Source: Spirochaeta thermophila DSM 6192
GTDB taxonomy: Bacteria; Spirochaetota; Spirochaetia; Winmispirales; Winmispiraceae
Direction of reading: 5' to 3'
Assembly: GCF_000147075.1 (NCBI RefSeq)
Contig: NC_014484.1
Span: forward strand, 1,629,501-1,693,500
Length of the DNA: 64,000 bases
The first letter of the stretch is position 1. Each line of letters starts with the position of its first letter. Positions 33,235-41,549 of this stretch are shown in pieces. Both the position numbers and the translations under genes were made by a program. The notes beneath the pieces are model-generated. The model ran no database searches, had not been told where the DNA came from, and was given only the letters and a program-made list of their open reading frames with translations.

Positions 33235-34184
33235 GCACCAACGACGACAAGGCCCTGCTCGAGGCCCTCCTTGCCTCTCTGCGGATGGCACACTATGCCC
33301 CCGACCAGGCCCACCTTGCGATTCATGGCGGAAGGGTGGTGAGCCAGGGCGCGGTGGAGGGGCTCGAGGTCCGAACCTCTCCGCTGCAGGTCGAAGGGGG
33401 AGATGGGATCCGGGTGGAAGTGGTGGTGAAGGAGGGGGCGCGCATAAAGAAGCCGGTGCATCTGTGCTTCGGGATGACCGGAGAGCGAGGGATCCAGAAG
33501 ATCGATATGCACGTAGTCCTCGAGGCCGGTTCCTCGGTGGCCTTTCAGGCCCACTGCACCTTCCCCAATGCCAGGGAGATCCGGCACCTCATGGATGCCC
33601 GCATCGTAGTAGGCGAAGGTGCGAGGTACCGGTACGTGGAGAAACACATCCATGGGCCTGAAGGCGGGGTGGTGGTGATCCCCAAGACGAGGGTGAAGGT
33701 GAAGGAAGGGGGACGCTTCTTCAGCGAGTTCTACCTGGTGGAGGGGTGCGCGGGGGTGGTGGACCTCGACTACGAGGTGGAGGCAGAGGCGAGAAGCAGC
33801 GTGGACCTGCGTACGTACGTGTACGGCAAGCGCCGCGACACGATAAAGGTGCGCGAGGCGGCATCGCTCAACGGCGTGGATGCGACCGCCGTCCTCATGA
33901 CGCACATCGCGGTGAAGGACGAGGCCCGGGCCGAGGTGATCAACGAGCTTACCGCCCGGGCGCCCGGGGCGAGGGGGCACGTGGACTGCAAGGAGATCGT
34001 CCAGGACAGGGCCGTCGCCAGGGCCGTGCCCCTCATTCAGGTGGAGGACCCGGCGGCGCACATCACGCACGAGGCTGCCATCGGTTCGGTCGACTCAAAA
34101 CAGCTGCAGACCCTCATGGCCCGGGGGCTCACCGAGGAGGAGGCCACCGACGTGATCATACGGGCCCTCTTCGCAGAAGGGTAG
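33231..34184 (+). CDS. sufB: SufB/SufD-like scaffold of a minimal SUF (SMS) system
   Basis: A 317-residue protein with the right-handed beta-helix core and C-terminal helices of SufBD, but without the long N-terminal domain of usual SufB (about 480 residues). The conserved end block is intact: GHVDCKEIVQDRA (equivalent to the cluster-assembly Cys of E. coli SufB) and ITHEAAIGSVDSKQLQTLMA with the Glu/His pair. With no sufD, sufS or sufE beside it, this matches the two-gene SmsCB systems described from archaea and deep-branching bacteria, thought to be the ancestral SUF. Translationally coupled to sufC. Confidence 0.88.
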   Translation: MSTNDDKALLEALLASLRMAHYAPDQAHLAIHGGRVVSQGAVEGLEVRTSPLQVEGGDGIRVEVVVKEGARIKKPVHLCFGMTGERGIQKIDMHVVLEAGSSVAFQAHCTFPNAREIRHLMDARIVVGEGARYRYVEKHIHGPEGGVVVIPKTRVKVKEGGRFFSEFYLVEGCAGVVDLDYEVEAEARSSVDLRTYVYGKRRDTIKVREAASLNGVDATAVLMTHIAVKDEARAEVINELTARAPGARGHVDCKEIVQDRAVARAVPLIQVEDPAAHITHEAAIGSVDSKQLQTLMARGLTEEEATDVIIRALFAEG

Positions 34185-34208
34185 GCGCTGCACCCGACGC
34201 CTCCTTGC

Positions 34209-34238
34209 AAAAGGACGCCGGGAGCTCTCCCGGCGTCC
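34209..34238 (-). terminator. Shared hairpin between sufB and discoidin lipoprotein genes
   Basis: GGACGCCGGGAG-CT-CTCCCGGCGTCC (34213-34238). On the minus strand it is followed by TTTTGC, ending the surface-lipoprotein operon; on the plus strand it lies 29 bases after sufB. Confidence 0.75.
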
Positions 34239-34262
34239 ACAGGAGGGATACAGGCATGTCGG

Positions 34263-34832
34263 CTACTCTCCGAAGACCTCGAGCTCGCCGATCTGGCCGG
34301 CCGTGGCCTCGGTGTTGGCGGTGAACACCAGCTTGAGGTACCTTCCCTGCCCTTCCACCGGTATGGTGACGGTGTTCTTGTTCTGGACCGGGTGGAAGGC
34401 GTAGTCGGCCGATGGTGCGAGCACGGTGAAGTTCTCTCCGTCGTCGCTTATGAGAATCTCAAAGGTCTGCTTTCTCGGCTGCCAGATACGGGCAGGATTG
34501 AGCTTGATGCGGATGGCCTTTATGGTGTGTACGGCACCCAGGTCCACCACCACCTCGTTGGGATACTTGTTCGGCCCGCCTTCCCAGTAGGTGAGTACAT
34601 CGCCATCCACGGCCTTGTCGGCGGTGAACTGGTAGATGTGGTTGTTGGCCTTGATGGGGCTTCCGAGTGCGAGGTTCTTGTACCCTGCGTAGGGATCGGT
34701 CTCGGCTTCAGAAGGGCCTGCTGCGGCTGAAGGCTGGGCGCCTTCCTTCACGGCACCGCTGGTCACCGCACATCCTGCAAGCACCAAGGCAACGAGCAGG
34801 CCAAAGGCAAGGCGACGCGTCCATCCTTTCAT
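34263..34832 (-). CDS. Lipoprotein with F5/8 type C (discoidin/CBM32-like) domain
   Basis: A 189-residue lipoprotein: signal peptide with lipobox LAGC (about residue 20), a short linker, then a galactose-binding-like beta-sandwich (about 45-189) with NLALGSPIKANNHIYQFTAD, AVDGDVLTYWEGGPNKYPNE, and VVDLGAVHTIKAIRIKL, the F5/8C pattern. It should bind carbohydrate at the cell surface. GGGAGGATC precedes ATG 34832. Last gene of the operon GH99/71-like enzyme, binding lipoprotein, outer-membrane protein, this protein. Confidence 0.88.
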   Translation of the reverse strand: MKGWTRRLAFGLLVALVLAGCAVTSGAVKEGAQPSAAAGPSEAETDPYAGYKNLALGSPIKANNHIYQFTADKAVDGDVLTYWEGGPNKYPNEVVVDLGAVHTIKAIRIKLNPARIWQPRKQTFEILISDDGENFTVLAPSADYAFHPVQNKNTVTIPVEGQGRYLKLVFTANTEATAGQIGELEVFGE

Positions 34833-34842
34833 ACGATCCTCC

Positions 34843-36378
34843 CTAGAATGTGATCTCGGCATAGACATAGGCGGAACCCAGTCCGGGTCCTTCCTCTTCG
34901 TCGAGGAGGTTCCTCGACTCCCAGGTGAGCCCCAGAGTGGTGTTCCGGATGACGTTCTCTAGCTTCACGCCCACGTCGGACTTGAGGTTGTGATCCACCT
35001 CGCCACCGGGGGAGAGGGTGTCCCAGAAAAGCTTCACCCACGGCCTGAGCATACCCTCGGCGGAAACCGGCGTGAGGTAGTCGGTATAGAGGGAGATGAG
35101 GATCTTGCTGTCCGGATTGGTGAAGTCCATCCACTCGGCCACCAGCTCCATGCCCACGTCGTAGAGGATGCCCTCGTCGCCCGGATCCTCGAAGAGGGTC
35201 ACGAGGAGGCTCTGCACCGGCTCGTCGGAGGAAGAGAGATCCTCCTGGTAGAGCTTGTACGCAATACTCATACCGGGCTGCGTGACACCGGTGCGGTCGG
35301 CGAGGTAGTCGTAGGCCCAGCCCGACGTGCCCGGCCAATGGAAGGTGACTCCCACACCCATCTCGTGGGACCAGAGGGGATCTCCCGTCTCAGGGATCTG
35401 GGCGGCGATGTCGTAGCCAAGGTACGGCTCCACCGAGAGCCCGCCGAAGCCGCTCGCCACCTCGATGGGTATGTCGTAGGAGACCTTGGTGCCCAGCACG
35501 ATGGGATCGGGATCGGCATCGGTACCGTACTGGTACTTGCCCACGATGCTCCCTATGGTCCTGAATCCGGGGAGTGCCGCCGGCGTGATCGCATAGTCGA
35601 AACCTGCGGCCAGGCCGTTGCTGTTCTCCTCGGTGATCTGGGGGGCGGTCCAGGGGAACTCCGTGGCGAACTTGAGCATGCCCACGAACTCCTCGCCGGT
35701 GTACTGAACCCCTATCATGGAACCGCCGTAAGCTGCGGCAAGCTGATCCATGGGGCTGTTCTGATCCGAGAAGGTCCAGTAGTAGGTCTCACCCATGGTC
35801 GGCATGTTGGGTACGATGTCCCTGCGGTACTGCACCCGGGTGTCCATGTAGGCCCAGCTTGCGAGAACGCGCTCGTTCGCGTACGCCAGGCTCCGGTTCC
35901 ACGGCTTCCAGAACTCGTCGTCCCCGCCTGCCGCGAGCTGGAGGATCCAGTTGTTCCAGGCGATCCCCGCCCGCATGTTCTCGAGATAAATCGGGGCGAA
36001 GTAGCCGGTGGCGGTGGAGGGATCGTTCCATCCCCACCCTATGATCTCGCCAGGATTGTTGTCGTCTGGATACTGTCCATTGGTGAACCGGATCTCCATG
36101 AGGTGGAGCGACACCTCGACGAATCCCACAGGATCAGGGCTCTTCACCAGATTGGTGAGGGGCTGCCAGGGCGAGAGCCGGTAGTAGAGGCCCAGCCGGG
36201 GGAACTCGGTGAGGAGCCCGAACTTGTAAGGCTCGTCGAGATCCACGCCGAAGGAAGTGCGGGTGGTGATGACGAGCTGGGCCGATTGCTCCATCTGCAC
36301 TTCCTTGGCAGGAAGAATTGGGGCGAGTATCAGGAAGATACTCAAGAAGGTAATGGTAGAAACCAATCGCTTGCCCAT
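34843..36378 (-). CDS. Spirochete outer-membrane beta-barrel protein
   Basis: A 511-residue exported protein: signal peptide (MGKRLVSTITFLSIFLILAP), then alternating amphipathic strands with many aromatic and Gly residues, ending in a terminal Phe (GSAYVYAEITF), the usual signal for barrel insertion. No specific family is recognised; several blocks (LSPWQPLTNLVKSPDPVGFV, GLTWESRNLLDEEEG) suggest a porin-like barrel. Start 36378 follows GGAGGTACC. It lies between two carbohydrate-binding lipoproteins in an operon controlled by the GTTTAACGTTAAAC operator, so it is the likely channel for oligosaccharides released outside (inference). Confidence 0.8.
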   Translation of the reverse strand: MGKRLVSTITFLSIFLILAPILPAKEVQMEQSAQLVITTRTSFGVDLDEPYKFGLLTEFPRLGLYYRLSPWQPLTNLVKSPDPVGFVEVSLHLMEIRFTNGQYPDDNNPGEIIGWGWNDPSTATGYFAPIYLENMRAGIAWNNWILQLAAGGDDEFWKPWNRSLAYANERVLASWAYMDTRVQYRRDIVPNMPTMGETYYWTFSDQNSPMDQLAAAYGGSMIGVQYTGEEFVGMLKFATEFPWTAPQITEENSNGLAAGFDYAITPAALPGFRTIGSIVGKYQYGTDADPDPIVLGTKVSYDIPIEVASGFGGLSVEPYLGYDIAAQIPETGDPLWSHEMGVGVTFHWPGTSGWAYDYLADRTGVTQPGMSIAYKLYQEDLSSSDEPVQSLLVTLFEDPGDEGILYDVGMELVAEWMDFTNPDSKILISLYTDYLTPVSAEGMLRPWVKLFWDTLSPGGEVDHNLKSDVGVKLENVIRNTTLGLTWESRNLLDEEEGPGLGSAYVYAEITF

Positions 36379-36438
36379 GTGGTACCTCCAAAAGAAGTGG
36401 ACGGGAACGAACACGTTCCCGTCCTGTTCAGTCAGGTA

Positions 36439-37173
36439 TTACTGCTCCTGGACGTCGTCGAAATCAAAGAGCACGAGATCCTCCAACACCCCATCCTCAT
36501 CGTAGAGACGGATATTATCGATGTAGAAGGTGATGGGGGTATCCTCAGCTTCCCCCGCTTCGCTGTCACCCAGATTGAGAATCGGATTGATGTTGAGCTG
36601 CGTCACTACGGTGTCTGGATTGGAGAAGAAATCATAGATCGTCGCATCCACATTGCTTCCGCTCGTCGCCCAGCCGGGATCCGTGAAATCGGCAAAGGCG
36701 AACTGGACGGTCTGCCAGGTATCCGGAGTACCTCCGTAGTACACGTAGTTCTCATACTTCCAGTGTTGCTGCTCACCCACACTCGTATTGTCCCCTCTTA
36801 CGATGACACAGAAGTTTTCTGAATAATCGATCTTGATATCGAAGGCCACCCCTTCGTACCCGCTGTAGTCATCGTCGGGAATGGGTGCGTAGAGCTCGGT
36901 CATGGCCCATGGATTGGAAGAGAACGTCACCTTCATGCAGCCTGTTCCGCCACCATTCGGATTCACGTTGTCGACATCAGGTGCAACCGAGTAGTTTTCA
37001 GCAGATTGGTCTTCGTTTCCGGATCCCGGAGCAATGGTCCACATGGACACCTGCTCGGAAACGAGGGTGGTCCCGGAGTCTTTCTTCTCCTCGCTCCCTG
37101 CGGGATTCGAGCATGCTCCCAGGAGCAGGAGGCCCACTCCCACCACCAGAATGAAGAATCGTTTAAGGTTCAT
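36439..37173 (-). CDS. Carbohydrate-binding-like lipoprotein (CBM11/CIA30-like)
   Basis: A 244-residue lipoprotein: signal peptide with lipobox LLGAC (about residue 21), Ser/Glu linker, then a single beta-sandwich domain. The order GYEGVAFDIKIDYSENFCVI, WQTVQFAFADFTDPGW, and TFYIDNIRLYDEDG matches the CBM11/CIA30-type galactose-binding fold seen in carbohydrate-binding modules. No catalytic domain. GAGGAGG precedes ATG 37173. Second gene of the surface operon; probably holds polysaccharide near the adjacent enzyme. Confidence 0.8.
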   Translation of the reverse strand: MNLKRFFILVVGVGLLLLGACSNPAGSEEKKDSGTTLVSEQVSMWTIAPGSGNEDQSAENYSVAPDVDNVNPNGGGTGCMKVTFSSNPWAMTELYAPIPDDDYSGYEGVAFDIKIDYSENFCVIVRGDNTSVGEQQHWKYENYVYYGGTPDTWQTVQFAFADFTDPGWATSGSNVDATIYDFFSNPDTVVTQLNINPILNLGDSEAGEAEDTPITFYIDNIRLYDEDGVLEDLVLFDFDDVQEQ

Positions 37174-37228
37174 TGCTGCCCTCCTCAATAATCACGAGGT
37201 TGTGGTATGCCGTACCGGCAACGCCGGA

Positions 37229-38563
37229 TCAAAGCCCAAGCTCTTGTGCGAGGCTCCTGGCCGTCTCCACCTGGCCTGCGAACACCGCGGAGACGAGCTG
37301 GTCGATGCGTGGATCGGTGTTCCCCTGCTTCCTCAGTGTGAAGACCCCAAGTGGGATGCGAAGATCGGCTTTGGAGAAGGGGAAGCCCGCTTCCACCGAT
37401 TTCCGCCACTCCTGGAGGTACTCCAGGTCGCGGTAGCCATACTCCTCGGTGGGCTCTATCACGGTGCCCTCGCCGTAGTCGTTCCACGTGGCGATCTGAA
37501 CGATGTCGGGCACTGCTCTCACGGCCGCGATGAAGGTCACGTGGAAGGTGCCTCCTGCGAGGTCCGCGAGGTACCCATAGCTCGGCCCCACACCCGCCTC
37601 GCGGTAGATGTCATGGAATCTCGGGAAGGCGGTGGCAATGAGGTGCTCCTTCTGGTTGGTCTTGGCGTAGAAACCGTTGAGGTAGTCGACCACATTGAGG
37701 ATGCTCAGTTCTCCCCCACCCGAGAGGTACATGGGAGGCCAGGGGTAGAGGGTATCGGCGGCGTTCTCCAGGTGTGCATCCAGGGTCACGAGATAGGGCC
37801 TGACGGCAAGGCCCGAGAATATCGCGTCCCACTCGGAGGCCGAGGTGAAGTACTGGGGGCCGAAGACCATCACGACCGGCCTTCCCTCTATCTTCACGTA
37901 GGAAGGGCTCTGGAACCAGTTGGCCTCGAGCCAGGAGAAGACCTCCTTCCCATGGTCCACCGCCTCTGTGGACTTGATGTAGTCGGTGTCGATCATATGG
38001 CGGATGGTCTGATCCTCGTAACAGACCACAAACTTGAGCCCCGCCTCTTCGATCTTCTGGAAAAGGGCCTGGGTGGCCTCGTGGATGAACCCGTAGTCGA
38101 GGGCGTCTTTGATGCCGTACCAGTCCACGATCACGCCATCTATCCCCGCCATCTTCATGAGCAGGAGCTGGTACTCGATGAGATCCGGATCACGTGAGTC
38201 GTACGGCCCGGTGAGGGGATAGTAGTGCGAGGCGATCTCCCGCTTGCCGTCGGGACCAACGGTGTACGGATCAAAGAAGCCCATGTGCCAGTGCCAGCCG
38301 AAGTACTCGTTCTCGGGATGATCGGGATCAACCACAGCCTCGTACCAGGGCATGTAGTGCGCGAGCACGAGAGGCCGCGTCACGTTCCTGTTAGGAGGCG
38401 TCTCTATGCGTATCCTCCCGAGGGCCTCCTCAACGAGTTTCTGATCTGCCTCCGGGCTGTAGACGGTCTTGCACCCGAGCATCGAAACGAGGACAACGGT
38501 TCCAAGGAAAAGAAGGACAACGGGTAGGATCATCGAACGTACAATCCCCTTTCTGGATTCCAT
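37229..38563 (-). CDS. GH99/GH71-like glycoside hydrolase lipoprotein
   Basis: A 444-residue lipoprotein with lipobox SMLGC (about residue 31) and a single barrel domain. Blocks LAHYMPWYEAV, ASHYYPLTGPYDSRDPDLI, GIDGVIVDWYG, VVCYEDQTI and TWNDYGEGTVIEP are those of bacterial GH99/GH71-like proteins (endo-alpha-mannosidase and alpha-1,3-glucanase clan). The two acidic residues in DYGEGTVIE are plausible catalytic residues. It is likely an outer-surface endo-acting enzyme on an alpha-linked polysaccharide. First gene after the twin operator at 38.6 kb; the neighbouring import operon carries GH65 phosphorylases, which act on alpha-glucobioses, so an alpha-glucan substrate is favoured, with mannan as the alternative. 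Confidence 0.75.
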   Translation of the reverse strand: MESRKGIVRSMILPVVLLFLGTVVLVSMLGCKTVYSPEADQKLVEEALGRIRIETPPNRNVTRPLVLAHYMPWYEAVVDPDHPENEYFGWHWHMGFFDPYTVGPDGKREIASHYYPLTGPYDSRDPDLIEYQLLLMKMAGIDGVIVDWYGIKDALDYGFIHEATQALFQKIEEAGLKFVVCYEDQTIRHMIDTDYIKSTEAVDHGKEVFSWLEANWFQSPSYVKIEGRPVVMVFGPQYFTSASEWDAIFSGLAVRPYLVTLDAHLENAADTLYPWPPMYLSGGGELSILNVVDYLNGFYAKTNQKEHLIATAFPRFHDIYREAGVGPSYGYLADLAGGTFHVTFIAAVRAVPDIVQIATWNDYGEGTVIEPTEEYGYRDLEYLQEWRKSVEAGFPFSKADLRIPLGVFTLRKQGNTDPRIDQLVSAVFAGQVETARSLAQELGL

Positions 38564-38595
38564 GGCATGCTCCCATACGACGGTTTCATGTAAGA

Positions 38596-38669
38596 TGTAA
38601 CGTTAAACTAAAAAGGTTTAACGTTACACTTGGCGTCACCATTGTAGGCCCCCTCTGGCGAGCTGTCAA
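38596..38669 (-). promoter_or_regulatory. Promoter and twin LacI-type operators for surface operon
   Basis: Minus-strand -35 TTGACA (38664-38669), 17-bp spacer, -10 TACAAT (38641-38646), all inside the 3' end of the pgmB gene. Downstream come two operator copies, GTTTAACGTTACAC (38616-38629) and ATGTAACGTTAAAC (38595-38608), centred 21 bp apart (two helical turns). Together they form a 13-bp-arm inverted repeat with a 7-base spacer. Confidence 0.85.
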
Positions 38670-39378
38670 GTTTTTTCTCTTCCGAGCTCCCTTCGGATGC
38701 TCCCCCCGGGGGAAGGCACTCGGCGAGTGACCGCACGACCCAGTCGGCTTCTGCGAGTACCTCAGGATCGCCCACTCCTACTGCCTTCATCCCTCCCCGT
38801 CGTGCCGCCTCGATCCCGGCCACCGCATCCTCGAACACCACACACTCCCTTGGATCCACGTCCATGAGGCCGGCCCCCTTGAGAAAGACCTCCGGATCGG
38901 GCTTGGCCTTCTCCACCATGGTACCGTCCACCACCGCATCGAAGAGCCCGGTTATACCGAGCCGGTCGAGGATGAGGGGCGCATTCTTGCTCGCAGAACC
39001 GAGGGCGATCTTCACCCCCCGGTCCCGCAACCACGTGAGAAACTCGCGGGCGCCGGGGAGAAGCGCATCGGGGGTGAGGGCGGAGATGTACTCCACGTAC
39101 CAGCGGTTCTTTTTCTCCGCGAGCTGCTGCTTCTCCTCGGGACTCACGGAGATACCTCCCACCTCGAGGAGTATCTCGAGCGAGCGCATCCTGCTCACTC
39201 CCTTGAGCCGCTCGTTGTGTTCAGGAGTGAACTCGAAGCCGAGTTCCTCGGCCAGTCTCCTCCACGCGAGATAGTGGTACCGTGCGGTGTCCACGATGAC
39301 ACCATCGAGATCGAAGATGGCTCCTTTGCACCACGGGAGGAGATCCCTCTCCGGTTCGAAACCTTCTATGCGCGACAT
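38608..39378 (-). CDS. pgmB: Beta-phosphoglucomutase (HAD superfamily)
   Basis: A 256-residue HAD phosphatase-fold enzyme: AIFDLDGVIVDTARYHYLAW holds the nucleophile Asp and acid/base Asp, SASKNAP is motif II, and VVFEDAVAGIEAARRGG is motif IV with the Mg ligands. These are beta-phosphoglucomutase features; it converts beta-glucose 1-phosphate, the product of inverting GH65 phosphorylases, to glucose 6-phosphate. Its last about 30 codons have no match to the family and contain the promoter and operators of the next operon; the final residues CNVKPF are operator sequence. Its start overlaps the GH65 gene end by 13 bases. Confidence 0.92.
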   Translation of the reverse strand: MSRIEGFEPERDLLPWCKGAIFDLDGVIVDTARYHYLAWRRLAEELGFEFTPEHNERLKGVSRMRSLEILLEVGGISVSPEEKQQLAEKKNRWYVEYISALTPDALLPGAREFLTWLRDRGVKIALGSASKNAPLILDRLGITGLFDAVVDGTMVEKAKPDPEVFLKGAGLMDVDPRECVVFEDAVAGIEAARRGGMKAVGVGDPEVLAEADWVVRSLAECLPPGGASEGSSEEKKLDSSPEGAYNGDAKCNVKPF

Positions 39379-41549
39379 GTCGTTCCCTCCGGTGTTACTC
39401 GATATGTCCGCGGCGTACCGCCTTCATACACGGTGAACTCAAGGGCCTTCCACTCTTGCGGGAGTCGGGGTGTGAGCACTCCATCGCCCTGGTACCCACC
39501 AAACCCCCGGACTGCGAGGATCCAGCTTCCCCCGCAGGCACCGAGGTGCGCCCCGCCTATGTAGATGAGCCCGGCGAACTGCTTCGAGGACCCTGTAATG
39601 TCGATGGTCGCACTCTTCATGAAGAAGGGATACGCCCGCTCCGGCATATCCAGATGACAGGCCACGAGGCCATAGACGTAGTGGCTCAGACTCGACCCGT
39701 GTTCGGTGCGGGGCTCGTAGTATTCCCAATTGGCCCTCATCACCTCCCGGGAATACTCATGGGGAAAGAGGGCGAGGAGGAGGACCACGTCGGCCTGTTT
39801 GATGATCTGGGTGTGGGTGGCGACGCCGAGGTCACCGCCCCAGTATTCCCGGGGATCGAGGAGCCTGGATCTCACTTCCTCGAGCGGACAATCCTCGAGC
39901 TTGAAGTATCCCGAGAACTGCTCCATCACTCCTGTCTCGGGATCGGGATCAGGCACGTAAAGGCGGGCCGTCACGTCTTCCATCAGCCTCGCCTCCCGTT
40001 CCCACCCGAGGCGCTCCTTCAGTTCGGCCCACGCGTCGGGGTACGCCTCCCCAAGCCGGTCTTCCACCCATCGGGCGGTCTCCAGGGTGTACTTCACCAT
40101 CCGGTTGGTGTAGGCATTGTTGTGCACCCGCTCGTGGTACTCGTCGGGACCCGTCACATCGAGGATCTCGTAACGTTCCAGGTGGGGACGGTAGTACAGG
40201 TACGAGAGGTAGAAGCGGGCACATTCTAGAATCACCTCGGCCCCACCCTCTATCAGCACTCCCTCATCGCCCGTACGTTCCACATAGTCGCGGAAGGCCT
40301 TCACTATGGCGGCGTTTACGTGAATCTGCTTGTCCCTGAAATAGGTACGAAGGGGACGTCCCGTGAACACGTCCACCACATTGAAGTGCGAACACGCATC
40401 GTCGCCTGTTTCCTGGCTCTCCCATGCATAGAAAGCCCCAGCGTAGCCGTACTCCCGGGCCTTCCGCCTCGCCCCCTCGAGGGTGTGTATGCGGTAGCCG
40501 AGGAGGTTGCGGGCGATCTCCGGCTGCGTGGCGAGAAAAAAGGGAAACATGAACATCTCCGTGTCCCAGAATACCGCCCCCTTGTAGGTCTGACTCGAGA
40601 GCCCCCGGGCCGGGATGGAAAGCCGATCGGTGTGCCGGGGCGCACAGCTCAAGAGCTGGTAGATACTGTACCTGAGGGCCTTCTGGGCCTCAGGATCGCC
40701 CTCGATCTTCACGTCGGAGGTCTTCCACAGACGGTCCCACACCCTCTTGTGGGCCTTGAGGAGGGCATCGTACCCTGTGTGCGCTGCCCGGCCCACCGCA
40801 TCCAGGGCGAGACGGAAGGCATCCTCCTCGCCGTCCCTTCCGTGATAGACCACTGCGAACTTCCAAAAGGTGTACTCGGTCTGCGGTTCGGCCTCGAAGA
40901 CGAAGTCCCGGTAGATGCCCTCCTCGGTGGTGACGATGCGCTCCTCTGCGGAGAAATCCCGTTTGCAGATCTCGGCCACCACCACCGGAACGTGGAGCTC
41001 CTGCGTGAGGGAGGCGAGGTAGATCGCGTCCCCCTTCACTCCCCGATCGTAGATGTGGAGGTGGGGACCGTTCAGGTCCCACACACGGCCATCTATCCCG
41101 GTCCGGACGGAGATCCTGCCCCCCGCTCCCACCTTCACCGTATAGGACATGGCGAGCAGGTGCACGTCGTCCATGCTCGCGAAACGCTCCACGTGCACGG
41201 TGACGGCCTGCCCTCCCGCCTTCCACGAGGTCTTCCTCCGGTGGAGGCCGTAGCGGAAGTCGAGCTTCTGGCAGTGGAACGCCGGTTCCCGATCCACCAC
41301 CGAATAGGGCTCGTCGTCCACCGAAACGGTGACGTAGAACGGATTGGGCGCGTTCACCGATTCCCGCCACTTCTCCCCCACCCGGTCGTACACCCCATTC
41401 AGGTTGCACGCCACGAACTGGTCGGCCGTGTACTCCTCGAGCGTCCCCCGGTAGCCCATGTACCCGTTCGCCACGGCATAGGTGACACCGAGCTGGAGGA
41501 TCCGTTCCCGGTCGGACGGCACCTCGTTGTGCTCAAGATACCAGCCCAT
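39366..41549 (-). CDS. GH65 disaccharide phosphorylase, first of pair
   Basis: A 727-residue cytoplasmic glycoside phosphorylase of family 65, splitting an alpha-glucobiose with phosphate to glucose plus beta-glucose 1-phosphate. Family blocks in order: ANGYMGYRGTLEEYTADQFV, GAVFWDTEMFMFPFFLATQP, AFYAWESQETGDDACSHFN, FRDKQIHVNAAI, and the catalytic-Glu block VTGPDEYHERVHNNAYTN. The subgroup around AWESQETGDDA and DVFTGRP resembles kojibiose/nigerose phosphorylases more than maltose phosphorylase, but the linkage is not proven. Start 41549 follows GGGGAGG. It is followed by pgmB and preceded by a second GH65 gene, overlapping it by 17 bases. Confidence 0.9.
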   Translation of the reverse strand: MGWYLEHNEVPSDRERILQLGVTYAVANGYMGYRGTLEEYTADQFVACNLNGVYDRVGEKWRESVNAPNPFYVTVSVDDEPYSVVDREPAFHCQKLDFRYGLHRRKTSWKAGGQAVTVHVERFASMDDVHLLAMSYTVKVGAGGRISVRTGIDGRVWDLNGPHLHIYDRGVKGDAIYLASLTQELHVPVVVAEICKRDFSAEERIVTTEEGIYRDFVFEAEPQTEYTFWKFAVVYHGRDGEEDAFRLALDAVGRAAHTGYDALLKAHKRVWDRLWKTSDVKIEGDPEAQKALRYSIYQLLSCAPRHTDRLSIPARGLSSQTYKGAVFWDTEMFMFPFFLATQPEIARNLLGYRIHTLEGARRKAREYGYAGAFYAWESQETGDDACSHFNVVDVFTGRPLRTYFRDKQIHVNAAIVKAFRDYVERTGDEGVLIEGGAEVILECARFYLSYLYYRPHLERYEILDVTGPDEYHERVHNNAYTNRMVKYTLETARWVEDRLGEAYPDAWAELKERLGWEREARLMEDVTARLYVPDPDPETGVMEQFSGYFKLEDCPLEEVRSRLLDPREYWGGDLGVATHTQIIKQADVVLLLALFPHEYSREVMRANWEYYEPRTEHGSSLSHYVYGLVACHLDMPERAYPFFMKSATIDITGSSKQFAGLIYIGGAHLGACGGSWILAVRGFGGYQGDGVLTPRLPQEWKALEFTVYEGGTPRTYRVTPEGTTCRA

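Noticed and set aside
31129-34200. CRISPR array expected near the Cas6-like gene
   Set aside because: I looked for regularly spaced repeats on both sides and found none; no other cas gene is present in the window.
36439-38563. Secreted alpha-mannan system as the main reading of the GH99-like operon
   Set aside because: Possible for GH99, but the co-regulated GH65 phosphorylases and pgmB handle alpha-glucobioses, so an alpha-glucan is favoured; kept only as an alternative.
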